Assembly: GCA_001724355.1 (NCBI GenBank) | Contig: MEEF01000002.1 | Span: forward strand, 1 to 64,000 | Origin: Mesorhizobium sp. SCN 65-20 | Lineage (GTDB): Bacteria > Pseudomonadota > Alphaproteobacteria > Rhizobiales > Rhizobiaceae | DNA length: 64,000 nucleotides | Direction: 5' to 3' | The notes under the pieces: generated by a model | Databases searched by the model: none | What the model saw: the letters and a program-made list of their open reading frames with translations, nothing else | What the model was told of the DNA's origin: nothing | Made by a program: the position numbers and the translations under genes | Part shown: positions 44,170 to 53,627 of the stretch, piece by piece | Layout: the number at the start of each line of letters is the position of its first letter | Numbering within the stretch: position 1 is the first letter of the stretch

Positions 44170-46815
44170 ATGCGTTCTGGGGTTTCCTCACCGCTCGCGC
44201 TGACCGAAACGGGGCACGGCATCCAGGCATTCGCGCGACGACAGACCGGCCGCGCGGTGGGGCTCGGCCTCTTCGCCTTCGTCGCCTTCGGGCTCGCCGC
44301 GCTGGGAACGTGGAACGTCGCCGACCCGAGCTTCAGCCATGCCACCGACAACCCGGTCACCAACGCCATGGGCTATCCGGGCGCGGTCTTCGCCGACCTT
44401 GCGATGCAGTTCTTCGGCCTTGCGTCGGTCGCAGCACTTGTGCCGGCCATGATCTGGGGCGTGCTGTACGCCACGGCCCGCGGCGTCGACCGTCTCCCGA
44501 AGCGCGGGCTGGCCTGGTTTGGCTCCGCCGTGCTCGCAGCCGCCATTGCCGGCTGCGTCGGCGCGCCTCCGACCTGGCCGCTGCCCACCGGGCTGGGCGG
44601 CGTGTTCGGCGACATGGTGCTCAAGGTCCCCGGAATGTTCATCGGCGGCTATCCGACGGGGCTGGTCGCGACCGTGATCGGCGTGCTTTTGCTCGGGCCG
44701 GCGCTCTGGCTCTTCGCATACGGTGCCGGGCTGCTCAATCGCCAGAACGGCTTCGCGGTGATCAACGGCAAGCCGAAGCCGGACATGCGCGAGCAGGACT
44801 TCGCCAGCCTCGAGGATGACGACGAGGAGGAAAGCGAGAGCGTGCTGGCGCTCGGGGCGATCACCCACTGGTGGCTGTCGTTCCGCGCCTACATGCGCCG
44901 CCGCGCCGCAAAGCGCCAGGAACTGGATGGCTTCGACCTGCCGGTCAGGCGCGGAAATGCCTGGCGCCAGGCGGCCGAGCGCGTCGAGTCGGCCGAGCGT
45001 GCCGAGGCGCGTGTCAGCACCTCCGGAAGGGCGCGTGTCGAGCCGGAGTTCTTCGCCCAGATGGTGCACGAGCGCTCGGTGTCGGTCGATCCCGACGACC
45101 AGGATGTGTTCGGCGATCGCGACGATGACTTCGACATGCCGCCGGTCTCCGGCGCAGCGCCCGGCCATGTCCAGAATTTCCGTTCGCCTCCAGGCGCAGC
45201 AAGGGTGGCGGCGCCAGCCCCCCGCCCCGTCGCGGGGGCCCGTGTGCAGCGCGAGGCGCAGACCTCGCTCATCGGCTCCGACAAGTTCGAGATGCCGTCG
45301 CTCCACTTCCTGTCGGAGCCCAAGAACGTGGCGCGCGACGCCAGCTTGTCCAAGGACGCGCTGGAGCAGAACGCGCGCCTGCTCGAAGGCGTGCTCGAGG
45401 ACTTTGGCGTCAAGGGCGAGATCATCCATGTCCGCCCAGGTCCGGTCGTCACGCTCTACGAGCTGGAGCCGGCGCCCGGCATCAAGTCGAGCCGCGTCAT
45501 CGGCCTCGCCGACGACATCGCCCGTTCGATGAGTGCGATCGCCGCCCGCGTCGCCGTGGTGCCGGGGCGCAACGCCATCGGCATCGAGCTGCCGAACGCC
45601 AAGCGCGAGACCGTCTACCTGCGCGAGATCCTGGCGAGCCGCGACTTCGAGGCGACCAAGGCCAAGCTCGGGCTGGCGCTGGGCAAGAGCATCAATGGCG
45701 AAGCCGTGATCGTCGACATCGCCAAGATGCCGCACGTGCTGGTGGCCGGCACCACCGGCTCGGGCAAGTCGGTGGCGATCAACACGATGATCCTGTCGCT
45801 GCTCTACCGCATGACGCCGCAGGAATGCCGGCTGATCATGATCGATCCGAAGATGCTGGAACTCTCCGTCTATGACGGCATTCCGCACCTGCTCACCCCC
45901 GTCGTCACCGACCCCAAGAAGGCGGTGGTGGCGCTGAAGTGGACGGTGCGGGAGATGGAGGAGCGCTACCGCAAGATGTCCAAGGTCGGCGTGCGCAACA
46001 TCGACGGCTTCAACGCCCGCGTCGCAGCCGCCGACAAGAAGGGCGAGAAGATCTCGCGCACCGTGCAGACGGGCTTCGACCGCCAGACCGGCGAGGCGAT
46101 CTACGAGACCGAGGACCTCGATCTCGAGCCGATGCCCTACATCGTCGTGATCATCGACGAAATGGCCGACCTGATGATGGTCGCCGGCAAGGATATCGAG
46201 GGCGCGGTGCAGCGCCTGGCACAGATGGCACGTGCCGCTGGTATCCACGTCATCATGGCGACGCAGCGCCCCTCGGTCGACGTCATCACCGGCACGATCA
46301 AGGCCAACTTCCCGACCCGCATCTCCTTCCAGGTGACGTCGAAGATCGACAGCCGCACTATCCTCGGCGAACAAGGCGCGGAACAGCTGCTCGGCATGGG
46401 CGACATGCTCTACATGGCCGGTGGCGGCCGCATCCAGCGCGTCCACGGCCCCTTCGTCTCGGACGACGAGGTCGAGAAGGTGGTGGCGCACCTCAAGCTG
46501 CAGGGCGTTCCGGAATATCTCGACGCGATCACCGAGGACGACGGCGAGGACGAGGACGAGCCCTCGGGCAAGGGTGGCGGCGGCAATGGCGGCGGCGGCA
46601 ATTTCGACGACTCGGACGACCCCTACGACCAGGCGGTCTCGGTCGTGCTGCGCGACGGCAAGGCCTCGACTAGCTACATCCAGCGCCGGCTCGGCATCGG
46701 CTACAACCGCGCGGCCTCGATCATCGAGCGGATGGAGAAGGAGGGCATCGTCGGCCCGGCCAACCACGCCGGAAAGCGCGAGATCCTGGTGCCGACCGAC
46801 GAAGACAAGATGTGA
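44170..46815 (+). CDS. ftsK: DNA translocase FtsK
   Basis: N-terminal transmembrane segments, [24 protein letters not shown] Walker A, C-terminal gamma winged-helix; 881 aa. Confidence 0.97.
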   Translation: MRSGVSSPLALTETGHGIQAFARRQTGRAVGLGLFAFVAFGLAALGTWNVADPSFSHATDNPVTNAMGYPGAVFADLAMQFFGLASVAALVPAMIWGVLYATARGVDRLPKRGLAWFGSAVLAAAIAGCVGAPPTWPLPTGLGGVFGDMVLKVPGMFIGGYPTGLVATVIGVLLLGPALWLFAYGAGLLNRQNGFAVINGKPKPDMREQDFASLEDDDEEESESVLALGAITHWWLSFRAYMRRRAAKRQELDGFDLPVRRGNAWRQAAERVESAERAEARVSTSGRARVEPEFFAQMVHERSVSVDPDDQDVFGDRDDDFDMPPVSGAAPGHVQNFRSPPGAARVAAPAPRPVAGARVQREAQTSLIGSDKFEMPSLHFLSEPKNVARDASLSKDALEQNARLLEGVLEDFGVKGEIIHVRPGPVVTLYELEPAPGIKSSRVIGLADDIARSMSAIAARVAVVPGRNAIGIELPNAKRETVYLREILASRDFEATKAKLGLALGKSINGEAVIVDIAKMPHVLVAGTTGSGKSVAINTMILSLLYRMTPQECRLIMIDPKMLELSVYDGIPHLLTPVVTDPKKAVVALKWTVREMEERYRKMSKVGVRNIDGFNARVAAADKKGEKISRTVQTGFDRQTGEAIYETEDLDLEPMPYIVVIIDEMADLMMVAGKDIEGAVQRLAQMARAAGIHVIMATQRPSVDVITGTIKANFPTRISFQVTSKIDSRTILGEQGAEQLLGMGDMLYMAGGGRIQRVHGPFVSDDEVEKVVAHLKLQGVPEYLDAITEDDGEDEDEPSGKGGGGNGGGGNFDDSDDPYDQAVSVVLRDGKASTSYIQRRLGIGYNRAASIIERMEKEGIVGPANHAGKREILVPTDEDKM

Positions 46816-46927
46816 GGCGGAACCAAGATCACGTTTTCGCGTTCATGGCGTGAAGTCGTGCTGCGTCAAACTTCAGCCCCACTGAATGCCGATAGAACTG
46901 CCGACTTGTAACGAGAGAGTAACCGGC

Positions 46928-47587
46928 ATGAACGACGACATATTCGCCCCGACGCGCCGGCGTTTCCTGAGCCTTGCGGCCATGGCGGCGCTGACGGCAA
47001 CGCCGATGCTTGCCATAGGCTCGCCGGCGGCAGCGCAAGGAGTGGAAGCGGCACAACGGATCGCGGACCACTTCTCCAGCGTGCGATCAATGACCGGTGA
47101 ATTCGTCCAGTTCGGGCCGCGGGGCGAGCAGACCGGCGGAAAATTCTACCTGCAGCGGCCGGGCAGGATCCGCTTCAACTACGAGGCTCCGTCGAGCTTC
47201 AAGGTGATCTCCGACGGCCAGTCGGTGGTGATCCTCAATTCCAAGATGCGGACCTCCGATCTCTATCCGCTGTCGAAGACGCCGCTCAAGCTGCTGCTCG
47301 ACGACCGCATCGACCTCAGCGGCAGCAAGGTCAGGAGCGTCACCCAGGAAGACGACCTCACCACGATCAAGCTCTCGGACCGGCAGGTGTTCGGCAACGC
47401 CACCATCACCATGATGTTCGATCCCAAGACATACGACCTGCGCCAGTGGACGATCACCGACGCGCAGGGCAAGGACACCACCGTGATGGTGTTCAACGTC
47501 CGGCAGGGCGTCGCTTTCCCCGCCGACACGTTCAAGATCGACTACAAGCTCAATCGCGAACTCAACACCCGCAAGAAGAGCGACTGA
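46928..47587 (+). CDS. lolA: LolA-like outer-membrane lipoprotein carrier protein
   Basis: Tat-like RRRFLSLAAMAALTATP leader; MTGEFVQFGPRGEQTGGKFYLQRPGRIRFNYEAPS. Confidence 0.88.
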   Translation: MNDDIFAPTRRRFLSLAAMAALTATPMLAIGSPAAAQGVEAAQRIADHFSSVRSMTGEFVQFGPRGEQTGGKFYLQRPGRIRFNYEAPSSFKVISDGQSVVILNSKMRTSDLYPLSKTPLKLLLDDRIDLSGSKVRSVTQEDDLTTIKLSDRQVFGNATITMMFDPKTYDLRQWTITDAQGKDTTVMVFNVRQGVAFPADTFKIDYKLNRELNTRKKSD

Positions 47588-47738
47588 CGATTCCATCACA
47601 GTCGGCTGTGGATGGCAGCGCCGCCGGCGCTGCATGAAGCCGTGCTGCTTGCAAGAAGCCGCCCGTGCTGGCAGTTTCCGCCGCGACTTTTCATGACGCG
47701 CGGGGGCCGGTTGGTTCCGCGCCAGCCCGGATTTTCCA

Positions 47739-48545
47739 ATGCCCTTTTCCATCGCCACCTGGAACATCAACTCCGTGCGCCTGCGCATGCCGCTGGTCGA
47801 GCGCCTGCTGCTGGAAAAGGCGCCGGACGTGCTTTGCCTGCAGGAAACCAAGTGCCCGGACGACCAGTTTCCGTCGGCGGCGTTTCGCAAGCTCGGCTAC
47901 GAGCACATCGCGATCCACGGCCAGAAGGGCTATCACGGCGTCGCCACGGTGGCGCGGCGGCCGATCGAGATCGTCGAGAAGCGCCGCTTCTGCGAGATCG
48001 ACGACAGCCGCCACCTGTCGGTGCGCTTCAGCGCCGGCGGCAAGCAGGTCACGCTGCACAACTTCTATGTGCCGGCCGGCGGCGACGAGCCCGATCCGGA
48101 GATCAACCCCAAGTTCCGCCACAAGCTCGATTTCGTCGCCGAGATGAACGAAGTGCGTGCCGAACAGGACGACGCCTCCGCCTCGGTCCTGGTCGGCGAC
48201 CTCAACATTGCCCCGCTCGAACACGATGTCTGGTCGCACAAGCAACTGCTCAACGTCGTCAGCCACACGCCGGTCGAGACGGAAAATTTCGAAGCCATGC
48301 GCAAGGCCGGCGATTGGGTCGACCTGATGCGGTTCAACGTGCCGGATGAGCAGAAGATCTACACGTGGTGGAGCTACCGCGCCAAGGATTGGGAACTGTC
48401 CGACCGCGGCCGCAGGCTGGACCATGTCTGGTCCTCGGCCAACCTCGCGCCTGTTCTCACCGGCATCGAGATTCTTCGCGAGGCGCGCGGCTGGGAACGG
48501 CCGTCCGACCATGTGCCGGTGATCGCGCGGTTCAATTTGGACTAA
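47739..48545 (+). CDS. xth: Exodeoxyribonuclease III
   Basis: FSIATWNINSVRLRMPLVERLLLEKAPDVLCLQETKCPDDQFP...SDHVPVIARF. Confidence 0.95.
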   Translation: MPFSIATWNINSVRLRMPLVERLLLEKAPDVLCLQETKCPDDQFPSAAFRKLGYEHIAIHGQKGYHGVATVARRPIEIVEKRRFCEIDDSRHLSVRFSAGGKQVTLHNFYVPAGGDEPDPEINPKFRHKLDFVAEMNEVRAEQDDASASVLVGDLNIAPLEHDVWSHKQLLNVVSHTPVETENFEAMRKAGDWVDLMRFNVPDEQKIYTWWSYRAKDWELSDRGRRLDHVWSSANLAPVLTGIEILREARGWERPSDHVPVIARFNLD

Positions 48546-48609
48546 GCGTCAGATTGGCACTGCAGTGCAAGCTTGGGACGGTGTAACGATCTTGCGTCCA
48601 CTTGGTGAG

Positions 48610-48799
48610 CACAACGGCATGGATTCCCGACACTCTCCGCTCGTTTCACTCGCTCACGAGGTCGGGAATGACGGGTGTGAGCAGGCGTCTCCGCAAATCT
48701 CCAACGTCTGCGATTAGCGGTGACGATCATGAAGTCGTCATTCCCGACCTCGTGAGCGAGCAACGTGAGCGGAGAGTGTCGGGAATCCATGCCGTTGTG
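48610..48799. repeat. Long inverted repeat (arms 48610-48673 / 48736-48799)
   Basis: cacaacggcatggattcccgacactctccgctc...cgctcacgaggtcgggaatgacg in both orientations; ~59/64 matches by eye. Confidence 0.9.
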
Positions 48800-48882
48800 C
48801 TGGCAAGCAGGAGCGGAGGTAACGCTCCGTCGCTGCAGCAGAATGCGCGCTGCTAGCCCCGGTCCATCGGTACAGCTGCTGC

Positions 48883-49338
48883 CTACTTCCCGAATTTCGG
48901 CGCCAGGCTCTCGATCCGGGCGATCATGTCCTGGAGATCGGCGAGGATGTGCTCGTGCAGGCGCGCGGCCGCGTCGGGATATTCCTCGAGGATGCGGCGA
49001 AACACCTTGCGGCTGAGCCGGATGATCTCCGAATCGACCCCTGCGGCCGCACTCGTCAGACGCCTTGTATCGGCGATGAGGGCGAGTTCGCCGAGCATCG
49101 CCCCCGGTCCGGCCGAGCCGACGTCGACGCGTTCGCCCTCGACTTCGCGGTAGAGGGCGATACGGCCGCTAATGACGACATAGGCCGAATCGGCCTCGTC
49201 GTCCTCGCGATAAAGCTTGCGATCGGCGGGGAGTTGGAGGTTCTCCGCGCCGAAGGCGAGCAAACGCAACTGCTCCTGGGTGAAGCCCTCGAACAGCCTC
49301 ACGCCGGACAGGATGCGGATGTCGTCATCCAGCGCCAT
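48883..49338 (-). CDS. Stand-alone cyclic-nucleotide-binding-domain protein
   Basis: LFEGFTQEQLRLLAFGAENLQLPADRKLYREDDEADSAYVVISGRIALYR...GPGAMLGELALIADTRR. Confidence 0.9.
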   Translation of the reverse strand: MALDDDIRILSGVRLFEGFTQEQLRLLAFGAENLQLPADRKLYREDDEADSAYVVISGRIALYREVEGERVDVGSAGPGAMLGELALIADTRRLTSAAAGVDSEIIRLSRKVFRRILEEYPDAAARLHEHILADLQDMIARIESLAPKFGK

Positions 49339-49412
49339 TACGTCCCCGACTTCTCAGACCGGCTTTCCCTCCCTGTCGTTTGCCGGCGGCCCCGCCCGCC
49401 GCCAAGAACCGG

Positions 49413-50102
49413 TCAGGGGACCAGCTTGTATCCGCCGCTTTCTGTCACAAGAATTTCCGCATTGGAAGGATCGCGCTCGATCTTCTGCCGCAGACGATAG
49501 ACATGCGTCTCCAACGTATGCGTGGTGACGCCGGAATTATAGCCCCACACTTCCTCGAGCAGTACGTCGCGGGTGACCACCTTCTGGTCGGCGCGATACA
49601 GATATTTGATGATCGAAGCCTCCTTTTCGGTGAGCCTGACCTTGCCGCCGCGCGCGTCGATGAGAAGCTTCTGGCTCGGCTTGAAGGTGTAGGGTCCGAC
49701 GGAGAAGGTGGCATCCTCGCTCTGCTCGTGCTGGCGCAGCTGGGCGCGGATGCGGGCGAGCAGCACGGCAAAGCGGAACGGCTTGGTGACGTAGTCGTTG
49801 GCCCCGGCTTCCAGACCGAGGATCGTGTCCGAATCAGTGTCGTGCCCGGTGAGCATGATGATGGGGGCCTTGTAGCCGCCCTTGCGCAGGATCTTGACCG
49901 CCTCGCGCCCATCCATGTCGGGAAGGCCGACGTCCATGATCAGCAGGTCGACGATGCCGCCACGCGCCACGTTGATGCCCTTGGCGGCGCTCGCTTCCTC
50001 GAGGACTTCGAACTCCTCATAGAGCGCCAACTGCTCGACCAGCGTGCTGCGCAGGTCGTCGTCGTCGTCGACGATGAGGATGGTGCGTGAGGTCATGATC
50101 AA
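49413..50102 (-). CDS. cenR: OmpR-family response regulator, CenR-like
   Basis: Receiver domain VDDDDDLRSTLVEQLALYEEFEVLEEAS..DVGLPDMDGREAVKIL; output domain RLTEKEASIIKYLYRADQKVVTRDVLLEEVWGYNSGVTTHTLETHVYRLRQKIE. Confidence 0.85.
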   Translation of the reverse strand: MIMTSRTILIVDDDDDLRSTLVEQLALYEEFEVLEEASAAKGINVARGGIVDLLIMDVGLPDMDGREAVKILRKGGYKAPIIMLTGHDTDSDTILGLEAGANDYVTKPFRFAVLLARIRAQLRQHEQSEDATFSVGPYTFKPSQKLLIDARGGKVRLTEKEASIIKYLYRADQKVVTRDVLLEEVWGYNSGVTTHTLETHVYRLRQKIERDPSNAEILVTESGGYKLVP

Positions 50103-50140
50103 TCCGTTGTTTTAAATCAGAATAATGTTGACCGTGGACT

Positions 50141-50773
50141 ATGGATGCGGAAGCTGATCGCCACAACCGTCCGACGGGGCGATTTGTTCCGCCGAGGGAT
50201 CATACAAGAAAAATCAAAGGCGCAATTGGGGCGGGGGATTTTTTGCGACGCGGTATTTCCACGATAATCGTCCGGGCAAAGCCGGGCGACGGCACCAAGG
50301 GGCTGCTGCAGGCGGGCGGGCAGGTGTTTCCGTGTGCGCTGGGGCGCGGCGGCATCACCGCCAACAAGCGCGAGGGCGACGGCGGCACACCACTGGCTTC
50401 GATGCGGCTCCTGTCGGGCTATTTCCGCCGCGACCATTTCCGCGGCGGCGGCACGCGCCTTGCGATGAGACCGATCGACGAGAATCTCGGCTGGTGCGAG
50501 GTGCCGGACGACCGCAACTACAACAGGCCCGTGAAGATACCCTATGGCGCCAGCCACGAGCGCATGAAGCGCGACGACAGGCTGTACGACGCCTGCATCG
50601 TGCTCGACTGGAACATCAGCCCGCGCCGACGCGGGCGCGGCAGCGCGATCTTCTTTCACCTTACCCGTCCAGGTTTCACGCCGACGCAGGGGTGCGTGGC
50701 AGTGACGGCCAGGGTCATGGCGCGGCTGCTGCCGAAGCTTTCGAACCGGACGGTGCTGAAGGTCGTGCGCTAG
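50141..50773 (+). CDS. L,D-transpeptidase (YkuD)-like protein
   Basis: FFHLTRPGFTPTQGCVAVTARVMARLLPKLS; start codon uncertain. Confidence 0.8.
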   Translation: MDAEADRHNRPTGRFVPPRDHTRKIKGAIGAGDFLRRGISTIIVRAKPGDGTKGLLQAGGQVFPCALGRGGITANKREGDGGTPLASMRLLSGYFRRDHFRGGGTRLAMRPIDENLGWCEVPDDRNYNRPVKIPYGASHERMKRDDRLYDACIVLDWNISPRRRGRGSAIFFHLTRPGFTPTQGCVAVTARVMARLLPKLSNRTVLKVVR

Positions 50774-50782
50774 GCCTTCGTC

Positions 50783-50822
50783 AAAAAAAAGCGGCCCGAA
50801 GATCCTGTGGGATCGTCGGGCC
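50783..50822 (-). terminator. Minus-strand terminator for the 50875-51123 gene
   Basis: aaaaaaaagcggcccgaagatcctgtgggatcgtcgggcc: on the minus strand, stem then T8. Confidence 0.75.
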
Positions 50823-50874
50823 TATGAGGTACTGCCTTCCATCAGCAGTGGGAGATGCGAAAGGGGCGGAAAAG

Positions 50875-51123
50875 TCAGCGGCGGTTGGGGCGACGCGGCT
50901 GCTGCCAGCCGATGTCGAGCAGCCCGAGGCGGCCGAGATCGGCGTCTACCGCGTGGCCGACGTCGCGGCAGGCGATGCCGGTGTCGCGGCGGTAATGCTC
51001 GGTCAGGCAGCCGGACGGCTGGGCCGGCAGCCGCAGCGCAGCCTGCATCTGGCGCAGCCAGTCGACGAGCGGCTTGAGCGGGTTCGGCTGCGCGAAAGGT
51101 GCCTTGAAGACATCGGTGGACAT
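50875..51123 (-). CDS. Small uncharacterised protein (82 aa)
   Basis: MSTDVFKAPFAQPNPLKPLVDWLRQMQAALRLPAQPSGCLTEHYRRDTGIACRDVGHAVDADLGRLGLLDIGWQQPRRPNRR; minus-strand terminator downstream. Confidence 0.65.
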   Translation of the reverse strand: MSTDVFKAPFAQPNPLKPLVDWLRQMQAALRLPAQPSGCLTEHYRRDTGIACRDVGHAVDADLGRLGLLDIGWQQPRRPNRR

Positions 51124-51144
51124 GGTCGGTTCCGTTCGTCCGGA

Positions 51145-51246
51145 CATCAAATCCGGTTTGACATTGTTTCAACTGGTCCCATGATGGCGGTCGGAAAGAC
51201 AAAAGAGAAACGAGTAGTTCTTTCTCGATCATCAAATTCGGTTTGA
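51145..51246. promoter_or_regulatory. Duplicated 17-bp element (51145-51161, 51230-51246)
   Basis: catcaaatccggtttga and catcaaattcggtttga, 85 bp apart, flanking a divergent promoter region. Confidence 0.6.
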
Positions 51247-51257
51247 AGATTCCGACG

Positions 51258-52175
51258 ATGCGTTCGATGCCAGGGACACGTGCGCTGAGGACCCTCGAGG
51301 CCGCCGGCCGGCACCTCAACTTCACGCGCGCCGCGGACGAGCTGGGGCTGACGCCTGCGGCGGTCAGCCACCAGATCAAGGAAATCGAGGAGCAGCTGGG
51401 CGTGGTGCTGTTCACCCGCACCAGCCGAAGCATCAGGCTGACGGAGGCGGGTGCTGCGCTGTGCGACGCCGCGGCGGACGCCATAGACCTCCTCAATCGC
51501 GCTGTTTCCCGGGCGCGCAAGCTGACGCGCGGGACGGCGCTGCTGAAGGTGACGCTCGACGCACAGTTCGCCTCTAAATGGCTGATGCGGCGTGTCGACG
51601 GCTTCCGCAAGCTGCACCCGGACGTCGAGCTCCGCTTCGACATCAGCTACGACGTGCGCGACTTCGACCTCGACGACGTCGATGTCGCCATTCGCTTCGG
51701 CATGGGCAAATATCCGGGCCTGCGCGCCGACCGGCTGTTCGACAACATGATCATCCCCGTGTGCAGCCCGAGGCTTCTGGCATCCGGGCCGCCGCTGCGC
51801 ATGCCACGCGACCTGTTCAACCACACGCTGGTCCATATCGAGTGGTCGCAGCAGGGCGTGACCTGGCCGAACTGGCGCATGTGGATGGCGGCTGCCGGCG
51901 TCGACGACTTCGACGACAGCCGCGCCATCGTCTTCGCCAACTCGTCGGACGCGGTGCAGGCGGCGATCGACGGCAGTGCCGTGGCGCTGGCCGATTTCGC
52001 CATGGTCGCCAACGACCTTTCGGAAGGGCGGCTGGTCAGGCCCTTCGACCTTGGCATACGCGTGTCGCGCGAGTACGCCTATTTCCTCGTCTATCCGAAG
52101 AATACCGAGGACGATCCGCGGGTCGCGGCGTTCAGGGAGTGGATGCTGGAGGAAGCGGCGAAGACGGAGGTGTGA
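51258..52175 (+). CDS. LysR-family transcriptional regulator (GcvA-like)
   Basis: LRTLEAAGRHLNFTRAADELGLTPAAVSHQIKEIEEQLGVVLFTRTSRSIRLTEAG; ATG at 51258 preferred over TTG at 51243. Confidence 0.93.
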   Translation: MRSMPGTRALRTLEAAGRHLNFTRAADELGLTPAAVSHQIKEIEEQLGVVLFTRTSRSIRLTEAGAALCDAAADAIDLLNRAVSRARKLTRGTALLKVTLDAQFASKWLMRRVDGFRKLHPDVELRFDISYDVRDFDLDDVDVAIRFGMGKYPGLRADRLFDNMIIPVCSPRLLASGPPLRMPRDLFNHTLVHIEWSQQGVTWPNWRMWMAAAGVDDFDDSRAIVFANSSDAVQAAIDGSAVALADFAMVANDLSEGRLVRPFDLGIRVSREYAYFLVYPKNTEDDPRVAAFREWMLEEAAKTEV

Positions 52176-52181
52176 TGAGGC

Positions 52182-52853
52182 TCAGGCGAAGCGCCATACG
52201 GTGGTGCGCTTGACCTCGGCGTCCTCGAGCGCGCGGGTGACCGGCACTTCGTAGGTGGCGAGCTTTTCCAGCCTGTTCTTGGGCAGGTAGGCGCGGCCCG
52301 GATCGCCGACCAGCACTTCGGCGCCACGTGCGCGAAGCAGCTCGAACCAAGGCACTAGTCGGTCGGCGAAGGGTTTCTCGTAGAAGACGTCGCCGGCGAG
52401 CACCACGTCCCAGCCGTCGTCGCGGCCCACGAGGTCGGAGCCGTCGAAGCCGACCGCAACGCCGTTGGCCGCGGCGTTGAGGCGGATCGCCGCCTCGCAG
52501 AACGGGTCGATGTCGGCGCCGGTGATGGAGGCAGCACCCGCCTTCATGGCGGCGATGGCGACCAGGCCGGAGCCCGATGCGAAGTCGAGCACGCGCTTGC
52601 CGGACACGGACTCGGGATGATCCAGCACGTAGCGTGCCAGCCCTTGACCGCCGGCCCAGGCGAAAGCCCAGAAGGGCGGCGGCAGGCCGATCTCGGACAG
52701 TTGTTCCTCGGTGCGATGCCAGAGGTCGTGCGCCTCGTCGGCGAGACGCAGGCTGATCTCGGGCACGTGCGGCGGCTGCATCAGCGCCGTGTTGGCGAGG
52801 ATGAAGTTTTCCGCGCTTTCCGGCGTGAGGCGGGTGTCGGAACCTGTGGTCAC
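52182..52853 (-). CDS. Class I SAM-dependent methyltransferase, ETFB-lysine/nicotinamide N-methyltransferase-like
   Basis: PPFWAFAWAGGQGLARYVLDHPESVSGKRVLDFASGSGLVAIAAMKAGAASITGADIDP; GTG start overlaps the upstream stop. Confidence 0.85.
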   Translation of the reverse strand: MTTGSDTRLTPESAENFILANTALMQPPHVPEISLRLADEAHDLWHRTEEQLSEIGLPPPFWAFAWAGGQGLARYVLDHPESVSGKRVLDFASGSGLVAIAAMKAGAASITGADIDPFCEAAIRLNAAANGVAVGFDGSDLVGRDDGWDVVLAGDVFYEKPFADRLVPWFELLRARGAEVLVGDPGRAYLPKNRLEKLATYEVPVTRALEDAEVKRTTVWRFA

Positions 52854-53284
52854 GGCGCCTTGGCGAGCCCGGCCATGCGGCAGACTTCCTGCCATTCGTC
52901 GGGCGTGACCGGCTGCACCGACAGGCGCATCGAGGTGACCAGCGACATCTTTTCCAGCATAGGGTTGGCCTTCACGTCGGCCAGGGTGACTGGCTTCGGG
53001 ATTTCGCTGTGGTAGCGGATGTCGACGCACTCCCAGCGCGGATCATCGGTCGTGGTGTCGTGGTGGGCGAGCGCGCAGACTTCGGCGATGCCGACCACTT
53101 CGAGACCTTCGTTGGAATGGTAGAAGAAGCCGAGGTCGCCGATCTGCATGGCGCGCATGTTGTTGCGGGCGAGGTAGTTGCGCACGCCGTCCCACTGGGT
53201 GCCCTTCTTGCCGGCCGCCTTCAGCATCTCCCAGGAGAATTTGAACGGCTCGGACTTGAACAGCCAGTATTTCTTATCGCTCAT
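52850..53284 (-). CDS. EVE-domain protein
   Basis: KYWLFKSEPFKFSWEML...TQWDGVRNYLARNNMRAMQIGDLGFFYHSNEG. Confidence 0.93.
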   Translation of the reverse strand: MSDKKYWLFKSEPFKFSWEMLKAAGKKGTQWDGVRNYLARNNMRAMQIGDLGFFYHSNEGLEVVGIAEVCALAHHDTTTDDPRWECVDIRYHSEIPKPVTLADVKANPMLEKMSLVTSMRLSVQPVTPDEWQEVCRMAGLAKAP

Positions 53285-53307
53285 GACGTCCCCTCTCGAC
53301 GTGCCGT

Positions 53308-53604
53308 TCAGGCGCTGGCCGGATTGTTGAAGACCCAGTTCCAGGGACGGATCTGGACGCTCTCGAACAGGCCGGCCTTGGCGTAGGGGTCGGCATCGGC
53401 GACAGCCTTGGCCGCCGCTGCGTCGACCGCCTCGATGACAACAAGGCTGCCATCCGGCTTGCCGTCGGCGTCTTGGAAGGGGCCTGCGAATTTCAGCGCG
53501 CCCCTGGCGTTGAGGTCGTTCAGGAAGGCGACATGCTCGGGGCGCGTGTCGAGGCGGACCTGGAGGTGGCCCGGCTTGTCCTTGCAGATCAGTGCGAAAA
53601 GCAT
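53308..53604 (-). CDS. YciI-family protein
   Basis: MLFALICKDKPGHLQVRLDTRPEHVAFLNDL...ADADPYAKAGLFESVQIRPWNWVF. Confidence 0.92.
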   Translation of the reverse strand: MLFALICKDKPGHLQVRLDTRPEHVAFLNDLNARGALKFAGPFQDADGKPDGSLVVIEAVDAAAAKAVADADPYAKAGLFESVQIRPWNWVFNNPASA

Positions 53605-53627
53605 GTTGTCCCTCTCGGAGTGGAAGT

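Noticed and set aside
44188-46767. 859-aa minus-strand ORF opposite ftsK
   Set aside because: Same GC-driven antisense artefact; ftsK on the plus strand is unambiguous.
48602-48856. ORFs 48602-48856 and 48542-48790 as genes
   Set aside because: Both are translations of inverted-repeat element B.
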